Shown here: positions 15,708-23,227 of the stretch, one piece after another
How positions within the stretch are numbered: the stretch's first letter is position 1
Layout of the letters: each line of letters opens with the position of its first letter
From: Acetobacteraceae bacterium
GTDB taxonomy: Bacteria > Pseudomonadota > Alphaproteobacteria > Acetobacterales > Acetobacteraceae
Direction of reading: 5' to 3'
NCBI GenBank assembly: GCA_003506895.1
Contig: DNXO01000093.1
Span: forward strand, 1 to 27,456
DNA: 27,456 bases
Made by a program: the position numbers and the translations under genes
Notes under the pieces: generated by a model
Seen by the model: only the letters and a program-made list of their open reading frames with translations
What the model was told of the DNA's origin: nothing
The model's database searches: none

Positions 15708-16121
15708 CTAAAACCCTTCGCGCCCGAAGTGATGATGATGGTGATGATGGTGGTGATGATGATGATGATGATGATGGAAATAAGGCCGCGGGTAGTAGTA
15801 GGTCGGCGGGTAGTAGGCCGGTGGGACGTAAGCGGGCGGGTAGTAAGGTCGCGAGTAATAGGGCTGTTCATAGTAAGGATATTGGACGGGTTGTACCACC
15901 GCTTCGCCCTGGGAATCGCTGCTCGCCACAGCGCCGGACCGCGTCTGGTTTGAGCCCTTCAGAAGCTCCAGTGCATTCGGGATGGGCCGCAGCAGATCGG
16001 CGTAGGAGTTCACCTCCGTCAACGTCTCCTTCGTTACGGGCGCAAGCGTAGCGGCGTGCGAGGGAACCGCCGCCACTACGGAGGTCATGGCGCCAATGAG
16101 CGCGACTAAATTCTTATCCAT
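15708..16121 (-). CDS. Secreted Pro/Tyr-rich protein with 16-histidine tract
   Basis: This 137-residue protein begins with a Sec signal peptide (charged start, hydrophobic LVALIGAMTSVVAAV, likely cleavage after PSHA near residue 23). A short soluble region follows (about 24-75), then a proline- and tyrosine-rich segment (about 79-114) built on repeats such as YYPPAY. It ends with sixteen consecutive histidines and FGREGF. The tract uses both CAC and CAT codons and is read without interruption. GGAG lies six bases before the ATG. A metal-binding (Ni, Cu, Zn or Fe) periplasmic or cell-surface role is likely from composition alone; I recognise no named family. It sits between two non-haem iron enzyme genes on the same strand, but its 3' gap suggests an independent unit. 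Confidence 0.85.
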   Translation of the reverse strand: MDKNLVALIGAMTSVVAAVPSHAATLAPVTKETLTEVNSYADLLRPIPNALELLKGSNQTRSGAVASSDSQGEAVVQPVQYPYYEQPYYSRPYYPPAYVPPAYYPPTYYYPRPYFHHHHHHHHHHHHHHHHFGREGF

Positions 16122-16555
16122 CTAGGTCTCCATTCAGGTATCGCGCCGCGTTTCGACAAATCGTTACAATCCGTAGCTTACCATCAGGCCGATACGATCC
16201 GCGGTTCCCCTGAAGCGGGAGTGTCCGACCGACCGGTTCGGTGCCTGTTGGACTCAGTTTGCAACCAAGAACATGACAAAATTATGGGGATCAATTCCAG
16301 CGCCACGACGAACTGTCGTTCTATAGGCGCGCGCCTGGGGCCAATGGCCGCTCCTGGTTGGGGACGTCTCGCACGGCGCAAAGCACAGCGTCGGCATGTC
16401 CATTACCGAAATATAATAGCGGGTCTATTTGCCATTTCAAAGTCCAAGGGCAGTTAATCGGCCTCCCGGCTTATCAGCGTTCACTTGGTACTCGCCGCAC
16501 GCCACCCGACGTGAAAACAAGACTATGGGCACAACCGCGCCCCGAAAAGAACGAT
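16122..16555. other. Intergenic region, 434 bases, no gene seen
   Basis: Frames on both strands lack family resemblance and ribosome binding sites. It holds a perfect 12-base palindrome AGGCGCGCGCCT (16325-16336) and a TATAAT on the plus strand near 16411 without a matching -35 box. The promoter of the poly-His gene should lie at its left end. Composition is mixed, which suggests degraded or regulatory DNA rather than a coding remnant. Confidence 0.4.
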
Positions 16556-17020
16556 TTACGCAGGATAGATCAAGCTGTTCGGGATCATTTCGGAGTCGAA
16601 TACCACGATTCTTTCTCGCAACCGCAGGCCCTCGTTATCCTTCACCACGACGTCGTGGCACACCGCGGACAGCACGATCTCGGTTTGCTTATCGATCAGC
16701 GTCTGCACGACCAGCAGGTTATGCCGCGTGCGCACGCTATCGGCATCACCCGAAACGATCCGCAGCGGTCCGGGGAAGCGCCGATAATACCGTGGCGCGT
16801 ACATCTGCGTGCGGGTCAGGCCCATCACCCGATCGATCAGCATCCCCCGGCTTTCCGCGTAGATGGTGGAGAGCGTGTAGCCGGCCTCATGGTTCTCGCG
16901 GGGAATGACGCGGTAGATGCAGTCCTCGGTAAAGAGCGCGGGCCAGTCGTCCAGCCGCACATCGTCGAGGGCGTTGTAGTAGTCGTCATAGAAATCGCGC
17001 AGGGCGTCCCGGTCGATCAT
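16556..17020 (-). CDS. Aromatic ring-hydroxylating dioxygenase beta subunit (salicylate 5-hydroxylase-like)
   Basis: This 154-residue protein is the small, structural subunit of a Rieske non-haem iron oxygenase. It has the cone-shaped NTF2-like fold pattern of the family: RDFYDDYYNALDDVRLDDWP at the start, FTEDCIYRVIPRENHEAGY, then ESRGMLIDRVMGL and YAPRYYRRFPG. This pattern resembles NagH of salicylate 5-hydroxylase and the small subunit of anthranilate dioxygenases. ATG 17020 overlaps the stop of the alpha-subunit gene by four bases, and is preferred over a longer frame from 17041 that would add MAGGDGA. It carries no cofactor itself and stabilises the alpha subunit. Confidence 0.9.
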   Translation of the reverse strand: MIDRDALRDFYDDYYNALDDVRLDDWPALFTEDCIYRVIPRENHEAGYTLSTIYAESRGMLIDRVMGLTRTQMYAPRYYRRFPGPLRIVSGDADSVRTRHNLLVVQTLIDKQTEIVLSAVCHDVVVKDNEGLRLRERIVVFDSEMIPNSLIYPA

Positions 17021-18243
17021 AGCCCCATCGCCTCCCGCCAATAGCGGTACATGCCGCGAATACCGACCTCGGTGACCATGTGCTCCACACTTTCGATCTC
17101 GCGGCCGCCCATCATCACCAGAGCGTCCTCATCGGGCGCGTGGGAGAAACCCTGCTGGCTCATTTCGATGATTTCGCTGTCGTCGGCCGACACGAAGCCC
17201 GCCGGCCCGAACAGGTTGGCTTGGCGGGTTCGTCGCAGCCGCATCTCCGGCGAGTCATCGGCATAGCACCAATGGGTCCAATGGAAGTCGAACCCGCCCG
17301 GCCCGGTCGGGACGATCTGCCGCACGCTGACGGAGTTGATGTTTTGCTGCAGAATCACGCTGGGAAATACGGTGATCATGCCGACGGTATCGTCGCCAGG
17401 AAATTCCCGCGCGCCGTCCATGATGCGGGGATCGGCCAGCTTGATGTCGCCCCGAAAGGTCCGCATGTTGGAGGTGACGTCGTTGACCTCCTGCTTGCCG
17501 GTGCGGCTGATCAGGATGCCATGCCGCCCCGTCGGATCGATCTCCGTCGCCGACTTCTGGTCTGCTCGGAATAACCCGAACGTCACGAAGAAAACGTGCA
17601 GTAATGATGCGTGGTACGGGTCCTTGATATTCTCCTGCATCAGCTTCCAGTTGCCCGGAATGTGCTGGCGGTTGTAGCCCAGGACCTCCAGTTTCCGCCC
17701 GTCGTACACGCGCGTGTAGTGCTGCCAGAAACGCTCCCCCAAATAGTCCCGGAACGGCGGAGTCTCGTCGGAAAACGTCGCCCAGACCAAGCCGTTGACG
17801 ACTTCCACCCGCAGCTTGCGCAAGCTGATGTTTTTCGGGTCGAAATCGGCCGGCATGCCGCCCTGGCCGCGCACCCCGCGCCTGAACGCAGCCCCCTGAA
17901 GGTCGCCGCGCAGGCTGTAGTTCCACTGATGATACGGACACAGAAGGTCCTTGGAATGCCCTTTGCGCGCCTGGCAGAATTTGACCCCGCGATGGGCGCA
18001 GCGGTTCTCGACGACGCTGACTTCCTCCGGCCCGCTGCGCACCACGATGACCGGCTTTTCCCCAAGGGTGATGGTCTTGAAGTCGCCGACCGTGGGGATT
18101 TCGGCTTCCAGCGCGCAGAATAGCCAATGGGGTCCGTACCAGATGCGTTCAAGTTCGGCGGCATACACGTCTGGATCCGAGTAAACCCAGTATGGCACTT
18201 TGCCTGCCGCGTCATGCGGCCAAACACGGTCGATTTTGTTCAT
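17017..18243 (-). CDS. Rieske aromatic ring-hydroxylating oxygenase alpha subunit (salicylate 5-hydroxylase-like)
   Basis: This 408-residue catalytic subunit has a Rieske [2Fe-2S] centre, CAHRG (Cys82, His84) and CPYHQW (Cys102, His105), and a mononuclear iron site in NWKLMQENIKDPYHASLLH (bridging Asp208, His211, His216). From memory of NagG, the segments LEAEIPTVGDFKT, FRRGVRGQGGMPADF and KDPYHASLLH match closely, which points to salicylate 5-hydroxylase or the related anthranilate dioxygenase. Gentisate dioxygenase nearby favours the first, whose product is gentisate; this is inference. GGAGG (18250-18254) sits six bases before the ATG. The required ferredoxin and reductase are not encoded in the window and must come from elsewhere. 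Confidence 0.9.
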   Translation of the reverse strand: MNKIDRVWPHDAAGKVPYWVYSDPDVYAAELERIWYGPHWLFCALEAEIPTVGDFKTITLGEKPVIVVRSGPEEVSVVENRCAHRGVKFCQARKGHSKDLLCPYHQWNYSLRGDLQGAAFRRGVRGQGGMPADFDPKNISLRKLRVEVVNGLVWATFSDETPPFRDYLGERFWQHYTRVYDGRKLEVLGYNRQHIPGNWKLMQENIKDPYHASLLHVFFVTFGLFRADQKSATEIDPTGRHGILISRTGKQEVNDVTSNMRTFRGDIKLADPRIMDGAREFPGDDTVGMITVFPSVILQQNINSVSVRQIVPTGPGGFDFHWTHWCYADDSPEMRLRRTRQANLFGPAGFVSADDSEIIEMSQQGFSHAPDEDALVMMGGREIESVEHMVTEVGIRGMYRYWREAMGL

Positions 18244-18281
18244 GGCGCGCCTCCTGTATGAAATTTGCCGAGGGAGCGGGG

Positions 18282-18322
18282 CGCTGTCAAAAGAGATTCA
18301 TCGACAGATGGCTTTGACAGCG
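18282..18322. promoter_or_regulatory. Inverted-repeat operator with divergent -35 boxes
   Basis: CGCTGTCAAA (18282-18291) and TTTGACAGCG (18313-18322) are perfect inverted repeats separated by 21 bases; within the spacer is a smaller CATC-gaca-GATG. Each arm contains a TTGACA reading outward. On the minus strand TTGACA (18290-18285) is followed after 17 bases by CAAATT, giving a plausible promoter for the Rieske oxygenase genes. The plus-strand arm faces the CoA-transferase gene, but its -10 is weak. The arms are about three helical turns apart. The repeat is directly visible; that one regulator controls both sides is inferred. Confidence 0.55.
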
Positions 18323-18374
18323 ACGCCGCGCGGCGCTTTTCTCGGCCCACGGAAACGATAAAGGAAACGCCCCG

Positions 18375-19550
18375 ATGCGACCCATGGAAGGCATGCGCGT
18401 AATCGCGCTGGAGCACGCCGTCGCAGCCCCGCTGTGTACGCGGCATCTGGCCGACATGGGCGCCGACGTGATCAAGATCGAGCGGCCCGGCGACGGCGAT
18501 TTCGCCCGGGCTTACGACGATTATGTGAACGGCATCTGCAGCCACTTCATCTGGCTGAACCGCGGCAAACGCAGCGTCACGCTGGACATCAAGAACGCCG
18601 ACGCCCGTTCCGCGCTGGATACGCTGATCGCCGGCGCCGACGTCCTGGTCCAGAACCTCGCACCCGGCGCCGCGGCCCGGCTGGGGCTGACGTATGAGGC
18701 TTTGAAGCCGGTCAATCCAAGGCTGGTGGTGTGTGATATCTCCGGCTACGGCGAAAGCGGGCCGTTCGTTCAGAAAAAAGCCTACGACCTGCTGATCCAG
18801 GCGGAGTCCGGGCTGATCAGCGTCAACGGCTCACCGAACGAACCGTCGCGTGTCGGGATCTCGATCGCCGACATCGCGACCGGGATGTATGCGCTGACCG
18901 GGATACTGGGGGCGCTGCTGCGCCGTGGCCGCACGGGCGAGGGGGGCAACGTCAAGATCGCCATGCTCGACGCGCTGGGCGAATGGATGACCTACCCGAT
19001 GCTGCGGCACGCCTATACCGGTTCGCCACCCCCCAGGGTGCCGACCAGCCATCCGGCGATCGCTCCTTACGGGGCGCACAAGACCAAGGACGGGCAGGTG
19101 ATCCTGGGTTTGCAGAATGAGCGGGAGTGGGTGACGTTCTGCCAGAAGGTGCTGGGAAGTCCGGCGATTCAGACCGACCCGCGGTTCGCCACCCAGAACG
19201 TCCGGCGGGAGAACCGCGAGGCGCTGACGGCGGTGATCGAGGACTTCTTCAGCGACAAGACCTCGGTGGAGGTCGCGGCCCTGCTGGATCGTGCCGGTAT
19301 CGCGAACGGCAGGATGAATGAGCCGATCGACGTCTGGAACCATGTTCAGTTCGAGGCCAGGGACAAGTGGCGGACAATCCAGACCGAGAACGGCCCGGTC
19401 CGCGTGCTGCTGCCGCCGTTCATTTACCCCGAGGAAGAGGCGGTGGTGGGCGATGTGCCAACGGTCGGGCAGCATACCGACGAAGTCCTGCGCGGGATCG
19501 GCTTTGCAGCCGAACGGATCGCCGCGATGCGGGCGGCCGGAGCGGTATGA
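18375..19550 (+). CDS. Class III CoA-transferase (CaiB/BaiF family)
   Basis: This 391-residue enzyme moves coenzyme A between carboxylic acids. It has the family start (GMRVIALEHAVAAPLCTRHL), the ADMGADVIKIERPGDGD segment, FIWLNRGKRSVTLDIK, and the catalytic aspartate in KKAYDLLIQAESGL (Asp138). The C-terminal VGDVPTVGQHTDEVLRGIGF is also typical. AAGGAA lies about nine bases before the ATG. It is divergent from the ring-hydroxylating oxygenase genes with a shared control region, and a MaoC hydratase follows, so it may activate an acid for hydration or beta-oxidation-like breakdown. The acid cannot be told from sequence; many members act on succinyl-, mesaconyl-, citramalyl- or carnitinyl-CoA. 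Confidence 0.92.
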   Translation: MRPMEGMRVIALEHAVAAPLCTRHLADMGADVIKIERPGDGDFARAYDDYVNGICSHFIWLNRGKRSVTLDIKNADARSALDTLIAGADVLVQNLAPGAAARLGLTYEALKPVNPRLVVCDISGYGESGPFVQKKAYDLLIQAESGLISVNGSPNEPSRVGISIADIATGMYALTGILGALLRRGRTGEGGNVKIAMLDALGEWMTYPMLRHAYTGSPPPRVPTSHPAIAPYGAHKTKDGQVILGLQNEREWVTFCQKVLGSPAIQTDPRFATQNVRRENREALTAVIEDFFSDKTSVEVAALLDRAGIANGRMNEPIDVWNHVQFEARDKWRTIQTENGPVRVLLPPFIYPEEEAVVGDVPTVGQHTDEVLRGIGFAAERIAAMRAAGAV

Positions 19551-19618
19551 CCCAGGTTTCGTGGCCGTCCTGGCGGGCGCGGGCCCGCCGTCCTGATGCA
19601 AGGGGCCGTCCGACATGA
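19547..19618 (+). CDS. Possible 23-codon ORF bridging CoA-transferase and MaoC genes
   Basis: A short frame (start MTQVSWPSWRARARRP) begins with ATG overlapping the CoA-transferase stop and ends with TGA overlapping the MaoC start, so it fills the 64-base gap exactly. Its product is very basic. The MaoC gene has its own site (AAGGGG, 19600-19605), so coupling is not needed. It may be chance or a ribosome relay. Confidence 0.15.
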   Translation: MTQVSWPSWRARARRPDARGRPT

Positions 19619-20097
19619 CCGATTTCGATCCCGCCCAGCATCGCATGATCCCCGAACAGCGCTGGTTCGACGACTTCCGGCTAGGTGAACGCTTCGTGCT
19701 GCCAAGCCGCACGATGACCGAGGCGGTGTTCCTGGCGTTCCAGGCCGCGAGTGGCGACAACCACCCGGTCCACTACGATGTGGAGTTCTGCAAGGCTCGC
19801 GGCATGCCGGGGCTATTGGCGCACGGCCTGCAATCGCTGGTGCAGACCGCACCCGGGGCCGGGCTGTTCCCGTATATGACCGAGGATTCTCTGGTCGGCT
19901 TCATCGAGCAGTCCAGCAAGTTCCTGAAGCCGGTGTTCGCGGGTGACACAATGTACCCGCTGCTGGAGATCGACGAACTGACGCCCAACCGGACCACCGG
20001 CGTGGTCGGATTCAAAAGCACGATGCATAACCAGCGGCGGGAATTGGTGCTGGAAGGCCGGCAGCGATATTTGCTGCGCCGGCGGGCGGTTGGCTAA
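19615..20097 (+). CDS. MaoC-family (R)-specific enoyl-CoA hydratase/dehydratase
   Basis: This 160-residue hot-dog-fold protein carries the hydratase-2 signature GDNHPVHYD with catalytic Asp48 and His53, followed by GMPGLLAHG (64-71). Such enzymes add or remove water across the double bond of an enoyl-CoA. AAGGGG about nine bases upstream of ATG 19615 supports the start. It follows the CoA-transferase gene by 64 bases on the same strand; together they could form a CoA-ester and hydrate it. The length is that of a single hot-dog subunit, which normally dimerises. The substrate is unknown. Confidence 0.9.
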   Translation: MTDFDPAQHRMIPEQRWFDDFRLGERFVLPSRTMTEAVFLAFQAASGDNHPVHYDVEFCKARGMPGLLAHGLQSLVQTAPGAGLFPYMTEDSLVGFIEQSSKFLKPVFAGDTMYPLLEIDELTPNRTTGVVGFKSTMHNQRRELVLEGRQRYLLRRRAVG

Positions 20098-20219
20098 GGG
20101 CGCCCATGTTGCAGACCGAAGCAAAAGTTCACTTACCTCACATTTAGGCGAATTTTGCCATTTTGCTGCCATGAGTCGGGGTCATGGTTCTTCTCATAGA
20201 AAACCCCACAGGTTCTCCA

Positions 20220-20516
20220 ATGGCACGCATGGGTCGCAGAATGCATCCCGGTCGGGTGTTACGCGAAGAGTACATGGAGCCGATGCGGCTCGATGCGACA
20301 GGTCTTGCCCAGGCTTTGGGCGTGCCACCGAGCCAGATCGCCCCGGTGATCGAGGATCAGGGGCCGATGACGTCGGATCTTGCGCTTCGTCTGGCGCGCT
20401 GCTTCCGCACCAGCCCGCAATTCTGGCTGGGCCTGCAAACCGCCTATGACCTCGCCACCACCCAAGCCCGCTTCGGCGCCGAGATCGAGGCTCGGGTTCA
20501 ACCTCTCGCGGCTTAA
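20220..20516 (+). CDS. HigA-like XRE antitoxin-type regulator (orphan)
   Basis: With ATG 20220 the protein has 98 residues and matches HigA antitoxins: MHPGRVLREEYMEPM at the start, an XRE helix-turn-helix across TGLAQALGVPPSQIAPVIE, then LALRLARCFRTSPQFWLGLQ and YDLATTQ. HigA normally neutralises the mRNA-cleaving toxin HigB and represses its own operon, with HigB encoded directly upstream. Here the gap to the MaoC gene is too short for HigB and nothing like it lies downstream, so this is an orphan. The frame extends to an ATG at 20184 (12 more residues), but family resemblance begins after 20220. It may act as a stand-alone regulator or be a remnant of a toxin-antitoxin pair. Confidence 0.82.
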   Translation: MARMGRRMHPGRVLREEYMEPMRLDATGLAQALGVPPSQIAPVIEDQGPMTSDLALRLARCFRTSPQFWLGLQTAYDLATTQARFGAEIEARVQPLAA

Positions 20517-20666
20517 GAAGCTTTAATCCGCGCCGGGGTCCGTGCGGCGTCGGTGTGCTTGGTTATTGGTTTGCGATGTGGCAACAAAGATGCGCCAGAA
20601 TTCAGGTGCGTTGTCTTGCCGAGGCGGCCATTAAACCACTTACCGACGACGCAAGCTCCAGCCGGA

Positions 20667-22220
20667 GTGGCGCGAACGGGCAGCAATCCCGCCGCGGCGG
20701 CGGTGTCCGTAGTCAGCCTGCTTGTACTGCTTGGCGTCCTGGGCATTGTGCTGTTCGTTGCAGAGCGATCACCACTTAAAGACGATATTGCCTGGCTGCT
20801 CTATGTCGCGCGCCGATGGATGGGCGGTCGTGCGCTTTACACTGACCTGATCGAGGTCAACCCGCCATTGATCATCTGGATATCGGCGGTTCCGATCATG
20901 CTGGCGCATTGGTTGAACGTTGATGCCCAGTTGGTGGCAATCCCGATGTTTGTGGCCATCGTCGTTGCCTGTGCGTGGTGGAGTTCCTGTCTGCTGCGCA
21001 TCGCGGGCGGGATCTTCGCCGACCATTGGCCCGTATTCGCGCTGATCGGTTCGGTGTTGCTGCTCGTCCCGGCGGGCGACCTCGGCCAGCGAGAGCACCT
21101 GCTGGTCGGGGCGATGCTGCCCTACCTCGTGCTGTTCGCACGGGAGATGGACGGCGGCCGGCCCTCGTTCGGGGCTGCTGTGGCCGCGGGAATCCTCGCG
21201 GGTTTGGGATGTGCCCTGAAGCCGCGGTATGCGGGGGTCTTCGTTGTTTTGGAGTGTCTGGCGCTTACCGGGGACCTTAGGCCGTGGCGCCTGATGCCGA
21301 TCATGGCGGTGGTAACCCTCGTCGGCTATGCGGGTTTTGTCGCGGTGGTTTGTCCGGCCTATCTGTGGCGGGCAGTTCCCATGGCCTTGGCGCTTTATGG
21401 GGCCACGGACGTTACGTTCACCCATCTGCTATCGGACAGTGCGGTCCTGATCGCCGAGGAAGCGGTGGCGATCTGGCTACTATGGATTCGCCGGCGCCAG
21501 ATGGCCGAATTCCGGCTGATGCAGGCGTTGGTTGTGTTCGCGGCGACAAGTAGCCTGATCTTCCTCGTCACAGGCAAGGATTGGTATTATCACCGGCTTC
21601 CCGCGACGATCGCAACGATGCTGGCCCTGATTTTGTGGGCGGTCTCCGAGAGCGGGCGCCGGGGTTGGCAGATGCGGCTGCCGCTTATCGTCGCGACTGT
21701 GGCTGTCGCGGTTTTCTGCGTGCGCTCCGTTCAACGGATGGAGCCGGCCTTGGCGGAGGCAGCGGCACCCGGCAATACGACCGAAGCGCATCTGGAAAAG
21801 ATCATCCGCACCGAACATGCGAGAACCTATGTGGCGTTCTCGGAGTGGCTGGCTTTGGGATTCCCGGTGGTCAACGCGACTGGGGTGGCTTGGGCGTCCC
21901 GGTTCGATTCTATGTGGGCATTGAGGGGCGAAGTCTGGCGGGCAAAATTCGATCCTGCCACCGCTCGGAATTGGCCGGTCGCGCGCTGGGTCGCCGATGA
22001 CTTCATCGCCGGGTGTCCGGATATCGTGGTCGTCGATGTGCTGGGAAGAACGAATTATATCAAGGTATTGGGTGAGGGTAACTCGGATTTTTCCAGGCTA
22101 TGGTCGCGCTACCGACCGATCGCGGCGTTCGATGGGTTGGTTGTTTATCGTCGAAGGCATGGCGGTTGTCCCGTGGTACGTATGGCGGCCGCCCTAACGT
22201 CGAAGCGGCCTCTGCGATAG
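20667..22220 (+). CDS. Multi-spanning membrane protein, GT-C glycosyltransferase-like
   Basis: The protein has about 517 residues from GTG 20667. There are about nine to eleven membrane helices up to residue 360, then a soluble region. After the first helix comes SPLKDDIAWLLY (Asp39, Asp40), like the acidic pair in the first extracytoplasmic loop of GT-C glycosyltransferases (ArnT, PMT), and later GDLGQREHLLVGAMLPYL. These support a lipid-linked sugar transferase, but similarity is weak and no substrate is evident. The frame runs back to a GTG at 20553; codons before 20667 look non-coding (low GC at third positions). No start has a good ribosome binding site. The 3' end overlaps the opposing XRE gene by 27 bases. 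Confidence 0.75.
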   Translation: MARTGSNPAAAAVSVVSLLVLLGVLGIVLFVAERSPLKDDIAWLLYVARRWMGGRALYTDLIEVNPPLIIWISAVPIMLAHWLNVDAQLVAIPMFVAIVVACAWWSSCLLRIAGGIFADHWPVFALIGSVLLLVPAGDLGQREHLLVGAMLPYLVLFAREMDGGRPSFGAAVAAGILAGLGCALKPRYAGVFVVLECLALTGDLRPWRLMPIMAVVTLVGYAGFVAVVCPAYLWRAVPMALALYGATDVTFTHLLSDSAVLIAEEAVAIWLLWIRRRQMAEFRLMQALVVFAATSSLIFLVTGKDWYYHRLPATIATMLALILWAVSESGRRGWQMRLPLIVATVAVAVFCVRSVQRMEPALAEAAAPGNTTEAHLEKIIRTEHARTYVAFSEWLALGFPVVNATGVAWASRFDSMWALRGEVWRAKFDPATARNWPVARWVADDFIAGCPDIVVVDVLGRTNYIKVLGEGNSDFSRLWSRYRPIAAFDGLVVYRRRHGGCPVVRMAAALTSKRPLR

Positions 22221-22664
22221 CGCGTCCCCCGGTTCGGGCCTGGAGTCCTCGGTTGGCTGTCGCGACGCCTGTGATGGCGCTGGCCGCCGCAGGCGCGGCT
22301 TGGGCTGTGGCGTCGTGGTGTCCAGCACCGCATGCAGCGACGCCACGGTTTCCGGCGGTAGCCGGTGAATCACCTGCGCCAACCGATTCGCCAGTGCCGT
22401 CTGTTCCGGGGTCAGCCCCGCCGTGTTTACCGTGACGCGCGGATTCGACAGCTTCGCCAATCGCGACAGGTCGTCCGCCTCATCCCAGATCAGCCCGAAA
22501 TACTCGTTCACCTGATGCACCAGCCCGGCGCTCGGGGCACCGCGTTTGCCGTGCTCCAGCGCGGACAGATAGGCGGCGGATACCTGTAGCGCCTCGGCGA
22601 GGTGCTTCAGCGTCACGCCGCGATCGGCCCGCAGCGCGCGGAGTCGGGCGCCGAACGGGGTCAC
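22194..22664 (-). CDS. XRE-family helix-turn-helix regulator
   Basis: This 156-residue protein has an N-terminal Cro/CI-type helix-turn-helix (about 4-65): FGARLRALRADRGVTLKHLA, then ALQVSAAYLSALEHGKRG. A helical middle (NEYFGLIWDEADDLSRLAKL, and TPEQTALANRLAQVIHRLP) and a proline/arginine-rich disordered tail follow. The GTG start at 22664 overlaps the stop of the smr gene by four bases, so it ends the six-gene run from the thioredoxin gene. Regulators of this shape follow smr in related genomes, but its targets are unknown. Its last 27 bases overlap the 3' end of the membrane protein on the other strand. Confidence 0.9.
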   Translation of the reverse strand: MTPFGARLRALRADRGVTLKHLAEALQVSAAYLSALEHGKRGAPSAGLVHQVNEYFGLIWDEADDLSRLAKLSNPRVTVNTAGLTPEQTALANRLAQVIHRLPPETVASLHAVLDTTTPQPKPRLRRPAPSQASRQPTEDSRPEPGDALSQRPLRR

Positions 22665-23206
22665 CGGATCCGCCGCAGGATCAAGCGGACGGAGCCGGGG
22701 TTCAACGCGTGCGGATGCGCCGCCCCCAGGATCATCGGCCGGATTTCGGGCAGGTTGAGCCAGTGTGGGAACTCGCGGCGAATCACCCCGCCGGTTGCCC
22801 CGCTGCCACGCCCGGTGACGACCTCGACACAGCGGACCTGGTCGGCGTGGGCCGTGCGGATGAAGGATAGCAGCGCGTGAAAGGCCCGTTGGGCGGTCAT
22901 GCCATGCAGGTCGAGGGTCCTCAGCGCCACAAGCTTGCCGCTGCGGAAGCGTTGCCAGGTGGCGCTGTCGATGCCACCGGGCTGGTCACCAACACTCAGC
23001 GTTGAGGCGATTTTGCGCGGTTTAGATGCCGGTGCGGCGGCCTTGGGTGCAGGTTGCGCCGCGGCAACCGGGGCAGGGGGGCTTTCCGGTTTGACCGGCC
23101 TGGGCGGCAGCCTGGGGTTACGGCCGCGCAACGGCGCGAGTTTGCTGGCGTAATCCGCCCAGAGGGCCTGATCGGCCTCGGTTAAACCGCGTCGGCGGGG
23201 CGGCAT
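22661..23206 (-). CDS. Smr-domain protein
   Basis: This 181-residue protein has a disordered Pro/Ala-rich N-terminal half (about 30-70) and a C-terminal Smr domain: LDLHGMT (98-104), the VVTGRGSGATGG loop (130-140) and GSVRLILRR at the end. Smr domains occur in MutS2 and in stand-alone proteins such as SmrA/SmrB, where they nick nucleic acids; E. coli SmrB cleaves mRNA at collided ribosomes. The DLHG and TGRG motifs are intact. GGAAGG lies seven bases before the ATG. It is fifth in the thioredoxin-to-XRE run, 21 bases after the DUF971 gene. Confidence 0.92.
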   Translation of the reverse strand: MPPRRRGLTEADQALWADYASKLAPLRGRNPRLPPRPVKPESPPAPVAAAQPAPKAAAPASKPRKIASTLSVGDQPGGIDSATWQRFRSGKLVALRTLDLHGMTAQRAFHALLSFIRTAHADQVRCVEVVTGRGSGATGGVIRREFPHWLNLPEIRPMILGAAHPHALNPGSVRLILRRIR

Positions 23207-23227
23207 GACGGCGCCTTCCGGGGTGCG

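Noticed and set aside
15731..15778. Trinucleotide microsatellite as a non-coding repeat
   Set aside because: The tract is in frame within a plausible secreted protein and mixes CAC with CAT, so it is treated as coding.
15500..15871. Minus-strand frame with a poly-Ile/Thr tract, and plus-strand frame with a poly-Met/Asp tract, at the His repeat
   Set aside because: Both are the histidine-codon tract read in other frames; only the His frame has a signal peptide and ribosome binding site.
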